From positions 1-10,863 of the forward strand of contig JAOUNV010000022.1 in NCBI GenBank assembly GCA_029880775.1: DNA of 10,863 nucleotides, written 5' to 3'. Below the pieces are notes generated by a model. It searched no databases, was not told where the DNA came from, and worked only from the letters and a program-made list of their open reading frames with translations. This DNA is from Nitrospinota bacterium (GTDB lineage Bacteria > Nitrospinota_A > UBA7883). This document shows positions 6,141 through 10,863 of this stretch, one piece after another; the first letter of the stretch is position 1, and every line of letters begins with the position of its first letter. A program made the position numbers and the translations under genes.

Positions 6141-7367
6141 ATGCAGATAAATTACGCAAGACGGGAAATATCTTGCAAGATGGTGTTCTACGGCCCCGGG
6201 ATGAGCGGCAAGACCACCAACCTTGAGGTCATTCATCAGAAGGTCCCCGACGACAACAAAGGGGAAATGACCTCGATAGCCACCGAGGGTGACCGAACGT
6301 TGTTTTTCGACTTTTTGCCCCTGGATCTGGGCAAGGTTCGGGGAATGACCACAAAATTCCAGCTTTACACCGTGCCAGGCCAGATATACTACGCCTCCAC
6401 CAGAAAGCTGGTGCTCCAGGGCGCTGACGGAGTAATCTTCGTCGCGGACTCCGGCGCCGGCAAAATTGATGACAATATTGAGTCGCTGACCGACCTTGCC
6501 AACAACCTGTCCGAGTACGGGATCGAGATTACCGAAGTCCCGTTAGTGATCCAGTGGAACAAGCGGGATCTGCCCAACGCCCTCCCTGTTGAGGAGCTGG
6601 AGAAGAAGATCAATACTGTTGGCGCCAACACCATAGAAGCGGTGGCGGCCACCGGCGAAGGTGTCATGGCCACATTGAAGCTGGCCGCTTCCCTGGTTCT
6701 GGACCGGCTGAACACCCCGGAAGAGGGTGGCGACGCGGCGCCTGCGCCAGCCAAAGCGGAAGAAGAGGCGCCTGCGCCCAAAAAAGAGGTATTCGTGGCC
6801 AAAGTGGGGGCGGACGCCATATCGCGGTCATTTTTCTTGCAGTACTGCCAGTTGCAGTACCGTCTGGCCTCCAAAGAAGAGGACGTGGAGGATTTTAAGA
6901 AGTTTAAAAAAGAGGAGTACCAGAAATTCCTCGACTCTTTGATAAATTACTCTTTGCTGTTGCAAGACGCGAAAAAGCGGGCCATCAAACCTCCGATGGA
7001 TAAAATTAACGCCCAGATAGAAGGGTTTAAGAAGAAGTTCGGCACTCCCCAGGAACTAACGGATTATCTTGGTAAGCGGCGCTTGACGCTGGACGTTTTG
7101 AAAAACGAGGCGACTAAAAATGAAATTATCAATATAATGATATTGGAAGTGCTTCCGAACATTAAAGAGATGATGAAGATAACGGATAAAGAGATATCCG
7201 ATTTCTATAACGCCAACAAGGCGAAGTTCAACAACAAATCTCTCGAGGAAATCAAGCCTAACCTTGCTAACCTGATCAAGGGCGCGAAAAAACGCAAGGC
7301 GCTTGAGGAATTTTACGGCAAGCTCCGGGGGCAGGCCGAAATTGAAATATTCGAGGATAAACTTTAG
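6141..7367 (+). CDS. mglA: MglA-family GTPase fused to a SurA_N-like chaperone domain
   Basis: MglA is a Ras-like switch that sets cell polarity and controls motility machinery in Myxococcus. Residues 1-195 match that family closely: INYARREI start, P-loop GPGMSGKTTN (18-27), DRTLFFDFLPL (51-61) with Arg52 at the known arginine-finger position, TVPGQ (77-81, with the family's Pro in place of Asp), and NKRD (140-143). An Ala/Pro/Glu linker (196-216) leads to an extra domain at 217-408. This begins VFVAKVGADAISRS, like the start of SurA/PrsA-type proteins, continues with FLDSLINYSLLLQDAKKRAI, LTLDVLKNE, ITDKEISDFYNANKAKF, and ends KLRGQAEIEIF. That is the SurA_N fold order without a parvulin domain. 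No signal peptide is present, so the whole protein should be cytoplasmic. An AGGGA site lies 5 bases before the ATG. Typical MglA is about 195 residues. Confidence 0.9.
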   Translation: MQINYARREISCKMVFYGPGMSGKTTNLEVIHQKVPDDNKGEMTSIATEGDRTLFFDFLPLDLGKVRGMTTKFQLYTVPGQIYYASTRKLVLQGADGVIFVADSGAGKIDDNIESLTDLANNLSEYGIEITEVPLVIQWNKRDLPNALPVEELEKKINTVGANTIEAVAATGEGVMATLKLAASLVLDRLNTPEEGGDAAPAPAKAEEEAPAPKKEVFVAKVGADAISRSFFLQYCQLQYRLASKEEDVEDFKKFKKEEYQKFLDSLINYSLLLQDAKKRAIKPPMDKINAQIEGFKKKFGTPQELTDYLGKRRLTLDVLKNEATKNEIINIMILEVLPNIKEMMKITDKEISDFYNANKAKFNNKSLEEIKPNLANLIKGAKKRKALEEFYGKLRGQAEIEIFEDKL

Positions 7368-7385
7368 AAGGGTCGGCATAAGAGC

Positions 7386-7886
7386 ATGAAGGACGATAAA
7401 CTTCGCCTAAAGCGGCTGGTCTATTACGCTGATGACCTGCAGAAAATAGACAAGCTGATGGAAGAATTCCTCAAGTTGTCGAACGCCAAGTGTATTTTCC
7501 TTATCGACAAGGAAGGTCACATGATCAGCAACAAGGGATTAGTGCAGCAAATTAATGGGGATACTTTGTCGGCTTTGGTCGCCGGCTCATTCGCGGCTAC
7601 CAAGGAAATGGCCAGGCTGTTGGGTGAATCGGAGTTTTCCGTTATGTTCCACCAGGGTTCCAGGGATCACATTCATATTTCTATTATTGGAGACCGGGCT
7701 ATTTCCGCCACGATCTTTGATGAGAAGACAACTGTAGGAATGATCAACCTCTATTCAAAGGAGCTTTCCGTGAAGCTGGAGAAGATCTTTGATATCGCTA
7801 TCAGGAGGGTCAACCAGGAGCAGCAGGTGGAAGCGGATTATTCTGAGTCAGTCAAGGACAAGCTCAACGACCTTTTTAAGGAATGA
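7386..7886 (+). CDS. mglB: MglB, Roadblock-fold regulator (GAP) of MglA
   Basis: This 166-residue protein resembles Myxococcus MglB throughout, not only in fold: NAKCIFLIDKEGHMIS, the INGDTLSALVAGSFAA helix, ARLLGESEFSVMFHQGSRD, ISIIGDRAI, and a tail ending DKLNDLFKE, which corresponds to the MglB C-terminal helix that contacts MglA. MglB dimers act as GTPase-activating protein for MglA by repositioning its own catalytic residues. It starts 18 bases after the mglA stop, so the order here is mglA-mglB, the reverse of the Myxococcus mglBA arrangement. The stop overlaps the next gene as ATGA (7883-7886). An N-terminal basic stretch (KLRLKRL) precedes the domain. No strong ribosome site is visible close to the ATG. 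Confidence 0.9.
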   Translation: MKDDKLRLKRLVYYADDLQKIDKLMEEFLKLSNAKCIFLIDKEGHMISNKGLVQQINGDTLSALVAGSFAATKEMARLLGESEFSVMFHQGSRDHIHISIIGDRAISATIFDEKTTVGMINLYSKELSVKLEKIFDIAIRRVNQEQQVEADYSESVKDKLNDLFKE

Positions 7887-9889
7887 CGGACGCAAAGACG
7901 CCTGAGCCAAGAAAAATGAAATCTATTGGCAAGGCGCTGGTATTGTTTTATGCCTGCCTCGCCCTGATCTGGGTTGTTGCCATCGGTCCAGCCTCGGCTC
8001 AGGATCCTGTGGAAGTGGAAAACGACCCCCCCGACCTTGGCATACCCAAAACCTCTCTGATAAATAGCAGCCTTGCGGCTGATCCGGAACTGGCTCAGGC
8101 CCTCAGAAAATGGGCCGAAACTTTAGTGGCGGGTGATCATCAAATCTCCGTGGAGCACAGCGGTAAAATTCTGGAAAGGCAGGCCTTTACGGGCTCCAAG
8201 AACATGATACCCGCTGCGGATCTGGCCATCGCCATTGGAAAAAAGAGCCTGGATATCTTCGATTTCGAGGGAGCGCTCATGGCGGGCCAGCTTGCCACAC
8301 AAGTCGCCCCGGACTATCCAGCCGGTTTTTTTTTCCTGGGCCAGGTTCGCTTTGCCATGGACAACAAAGATATAAACAATATTTTTCCCTACTACGTAAA
8401 TGGAGTCAAGGCGACCTTTCTGAACAAGCTTGAGCTGGCGAGTTTTGTTTCTGATTTCATAAAGTTTTTGTTCATTTCTATTTCGGTCTCATTTTTCATC
8501 GTATTTCTCACTCTTCTTGCGGTCCATTACAAGTCTTTTTTCTCAGAGCTGGTTTCCTTCATCCCAGGTGGCTCTGATGATAAATTTAAGCCGATTATAG
8601 GAATCCTTGCCTTGCTTGTCCCCCTTGCGCTGGGAGGGGTCTTCCTTTTTATAGCCGTGCTCTCAATAGTTCTTTGGCCCTATGTCAGGAAAAACGAAAA
8701 GGGAATCATAATCCTTTTCGTCTTGCTTGCCCTGGTGGCGCCTTTGGCGTTCAAGCAGATGGCAAAGTTTACCATCCTCCGGGCGGACAGCGCTTATCGA
8801 GCGTTATATTTGCTCTCTACAGAATCATGGGACTATGAGTCAAAGGCGGTGATAGAACAAGCCGTGGCGCAGAACCCCAAGAATGAGTTGTTTTTGTTCG
8901 CCATCGGTAACCTGAATAAAATGGCGAAAAATACTGACGCCGCAGTGGCTGCCTATGACGAAATGTTGAAAATCAATCCCAACAACGTAAAGGTGATCGT
9001 CAACAAGGCAAACACGATTTTCCAGGACGAAATCCTGAAGAGCAAGGATAAAAAGGAGCAGAACTACGATGAGTCGGTAAAGATTTACGAGCAGGCCACA
9101 GCCGCCGATCCAACTTCCGTTGAGGCTTTTTATAACCTATCGGTGGCCTACGACTCCATGCTGCAAAGCAAAAAATCAACCGCGGCCTACGAAAGCGCCC
9201 TAAGGCTCAACCAGCAAAAAACCAAAGACATTGCCAAGGCCGCCATAGGCTCCGAAAGACCTGAGAAAAGAGTGGTCGATTTTCTTGTTTCCCCCGCCGA
9301 TTTATCTCGATACGAAAAATCAATCTCCGGGAGAGTGGACGAACTGGCGAAAGGATTGTGGGGCTCGTATTTTGGGATCCTCAGCCTGGATATATACAAA
9401 AAAATCAGCATTGCGTATCTCGTCTTTTTCATCCTGATCGCCCTGTTCTGGGAGAGGGGCAGAATCCCTCATCAGACATGTGGCTCTTGCGGAGCAGCCT
9501 TCCATCCCCCCATGCGGCTGGAAATGGCCAATCCGAAATGTAACCAGTGTGTCGCGGCCCAAAGCTCCAAGACAGTGGTGACCAGCGTGAAAAAGGACCT
9601 GAAGAAGAAGGAAATCCGCGAACATAAGGATCAAGTGAGCGCATATGCCGGATTATTGGACCGCGCTCTGCCAGGCCTGGGAAGGATATACACCAACTCT
9701 CCGGCCAGCGGAATGTTCTATACCACCATCACCAGCCTGTTTCTGGTTTTCGGCGCGTCGGTCATTTATTTCGATCTCATATCAGGATCGATGGCGCCCG
9801 CCGTTGTGGCCCGAAGCAACGCGCCTGGCCTGGGTGTGATGGCGGTTTACTGGCTGAGCATGAACACCGCATTTTATAAGGAGCATTAA
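7883..9889 (+). CDS. Multi-pass membrane protein with TPR repeats and a zinc ribbon
   Basis: This is a 668-residue membrane protein. A signal-like helix at about 16-35 ends in ASA followed by QD (cleavage after residue 39). A start at ATG 7916 would give a cleaner signal peptide; I keep ATG 7883 for its ATGA overlap with mglB. A helical, TPR-like region (about 70-185) precedes membrane helices at about 193-214, 237-267 (long, possibly a hairpin) and 274-292. TPRs follow at about 320-372 and 395-445 (AAYDEMLKINPNNVK, KIYEQATAADPTSVEAF). Further helices lie at about 506-523, 611-632 and 646-664. Between the last three lies a zinc ribbon, Cys533-x2-Cys536 and Cys553-x2-Cys556, then a Lys-rich segment and LLDRALPGLGRI. 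The positive-inside rule favours a periplasmic TPR region and a cytoplasmic zinc ribbon. No named family is recognised; a membrane scaffold for the MglA complex is an inference. Confidence 0.85.
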   Translation: MTDAKTPEPRKMKSIGKALVLFYACLALIWVVAIGPASAQDPVEVENDPPDLGIPKTSLINSSLAADPELAQALRKWAETLVAGDHQISVEHSGKILERQAFTGSKNMIPAADLAIAIGKKSLDIFDFEGALMAGQLATQVAPDYPAGFFFLGQVRFAMDNKDINNIFPYYVNGVKATFLNKLELASFVSDFIKFLFISISVSFFIVFLTLLAVHYKSFFSELVSFIPGGSDDKFKPIIGILALLVPLALGGVFLFIAVLSIVLWPYVRKNEKGIIILFVLLALVAPLAFKQMAKFTILRADSAYRALYLLSTESWDYESKAVIEQAVAQNPKNELFLFAIGNLNKMAKNTDAAVAAYDEMLKINPNNVKVIVNKANTIFQDEILKSKDKKEQNYDESVKIYEQATAADPTSVEAFYNLSVAYDSMLQSKKSTAAYESALRLNQQKTKDIAKAAIGSERPEKRVVDFLVSPADLSRYEKSISGRVDELAKGLWGSYFGILSLDIYKKISIAYLVFFILIALFWERGRIPHQTCGSCGAAFHPPMRLEMANPKCNQCVAAQSSKTVVTSVKKDLKKKEIREHKDQVSAYAGLLDRALPGLGRIYTNSPASGMFYTTITSLFLVFGASVIYFDLISGSMAPAVVARSNAPGLGVMAVYWLSMNTAFYKEH

Positions 9890-9890
9890 T

Positions 9891-10863
9891 ATGGCTCTCA
9901 AAGGCAGTCTCGAGGATTTTTCCATCGTCAATATTCTCCAGATGATCAAGCTTGAGGGTAAAGTCGGCAAGCTTTTGCTCACCGACAAGGATGAGGAGGT
10001 GAAAATCACCTTTGATAAGGGGATGATCATCTACGCCGAGGGAGGTGTCGCCCGCGATGAGGCCAGGATCGAAAAAACCTTGATGGCCAATTCCTTCATC
10101 AAGCCTGAGGATTGGGTCGCGGTGAAAAAGGCTCATGACGACCAACTCAAGCCTTACTGGGATCTTTTATCCAAGAAAGTGGATTCTCCTGTTCTGCTGG
10201 AGATGATCAACAGACAGACCGTTGATACAGTATATTTCGCCCTGCGCTGGATCACGGGGACTTATGAATTCACTCCGGTCAAGAACCTGCGATACAACAA
10301 TAAGGTGATGCGCCCCATGGATGTGGACGGCATCCTTATGGAAGGATGCCGCATCGCTGACGAATGGACTCGCGTCGCCGCTTCCATCCCCCCATTCGAT
10401 TCCTTCATAGTAAAGAACATCCTGGGCGACGAGGAGCCGGATTCGGGTCAGCAGACCAAAAAAGGAGAAGGGCCAAAGGATTTTAGAAACTCGTTGGAAT
10501 TTGATGTGCTCACCTCCCGCGGTATTACCCTTAAGGATTCACAGATAGCCGTCCTGACAGTCATAGGCCCTGGCAGATCCATTCAGGATGTTATTAACTC
10601 CGCCAGGCAAGGAAGCTTCACCACTCTGGAAGCGATTGCCGCCCTTTTGACTATGGGTGTGATCAAGGCCAGCCGGAAAAAGGGAAAAACAATGATGGCG
10701 GTGGACCAGTCCAGCGCCGCGATTCCCCTGGCCATATGCGCTGTTCTGGCGCTCACGATCGCATATGGAGTTTACCAGAAAGTTGTGCTTAAGGTGGGGG
10801 AAGAGGCTAAAACCAATAGTATCGTCATCGTTCAAGAGGAATCCGCTCGGCATGGGCTTATAA
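9891..10863 (+). CDS. DUF4388 (PATAN) protein with C-terminal membrane helix, 3' end outside the window
   Basis: The frame is open for 324 codons from ATG 9891 to the right edge with no stop, so the protein is longer than shown. AAGGAG lies 7 bases before the start, which follows the previous stop by one base. The beginning (MALKGSLEDFSIVNILQMIK, then GKLLLTD, ITFDKGMIIYAEGG) is the classic DUF4388/PATAN domain, here about 1-165. That domain is found in bacterial signalling proteins, often beside receiver domains and polarity or motility regulators. Residues about 205-265 look like a small winged-helix-type domain (DSQIAVLTVI, LEAIAALLTMGVIKAS). A single membrane helix sits at about 277-294, and the remainder would lie on the other side of the membrane. 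It probably anchors a partner of the MglA/Roadblock system. The missing C-terminus leaves any further domain unknown. Confidence 0.85.
   Translation, partial: MALKGSLEDFSIVNILQMIKLEGKVGKLLLTDKDEEVKITFDKGMIIYAEGGVARDEARIEKTLMANSFIKPEDWVAVKKAHDDQLKPYWDLLSKKVDSPVLLEMINRQTVDTVYFALRWITGTYEFTPVKNLRYNNKVMRPMDVDGILMEGCRIADEWTRVAASIPPFDSFIVKNILGDEEPDSGQQTKKGEGPKDFRNSLEFDVLTSRGITLKDSQIAVLTVIGPGRSIQDVINSARQGSFTTLEAIAALLTMGVIKASRKKGKTMMAVDQSSAAIPLAICAVLALTIAYGVYQKVVLKVGEEAKTNSIVIVQEESARHGLI

Noticed and set aside
7056..7379. Minus-strand frame opposite the tail of the MglA gene
   Set aside because: The plus-strand frame is a continuous, recognisable SurA_N-like domain in frame with MglA; the antisense frame has no features.
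1..10863. CRISPR arrays, insertion sequences, rRNA and tRNA genes
   Set aside because: No regularly spaced direct repeats, transposase-like proteins, terminal inverted repeats or RNA gene signatures were seen.

Overview
The window is chromosomal DNA from a Gram-negative-type bacterium with fairly GC-rich genes and ordinary bacterial codon use. The protein set (TatA, SmpB, HisA/HisF, a Myxococcus-like MglA/MglB pair, Hanks-type kinase, DUF4388/PATAN protein) suits a deltaproteobacterium-like, Nitrospinota or Nitrospirota-type lineage. No marker here settles the phylum.

Layout. (1) Positions 1-361, plus strand: the 3' end of an AT-rich gene (about 39% GC by hand count) with a HEPN RNase motif, probably an ApeA-like defence protein on acquired DNA. 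(2) Positions 391-496: a gene-free strip of about 74% GC beside smpB. (3) Positions 497-4578, minus strand: a housekeeping run read right to left, consisting of a Ser/Thr kinase with a cyclic-nucleotide-binding domain, tatA, a small zinc-knuckle protein, hisA, hisF and smpB. A good sigma70-type promoter sits just before hisA, so hisA-hisF-smpB can be transcribed on their own. (4) Positions 4579-4798: a divergent intergenic region with promoter-like elements on both strands. (5) Positions 4799-10863, plus strand: six tightly packed genes, two joined by 4-base ATGA overlaps. They encode a TPR-Roadblock protein, a Roadblock/LC7 protein, an MglA GTPase fused to a SurA_N-like chaperone domain, an MglB orthologue, a multi-pass membrane protein with TPRs and a zinc ribbon, and a DUF4388 (PATAN) protein with a C-terminal membrane helix. 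The last gene runs off the window.

How the genes may work together. MglA is a Ras-like polarity switch and MglB its Roadblock-fold regulator. Here the switch has one GTPase but three Roadblock subunits, and it is linked to two membrane proteins and to a GTPase tail with the fold of a periplasmic chaperone. The simplest inference is a membrane-associated GTPase signalling or scaffolding complex, possibly tied to a cyclic-nucleotide-responsive kinase encoded divergently. This cluster, and above all the MglA-SurA_N fusion, is the best candidate in the window for an undescribed system. The functional link is inferred from gene order and domains only.
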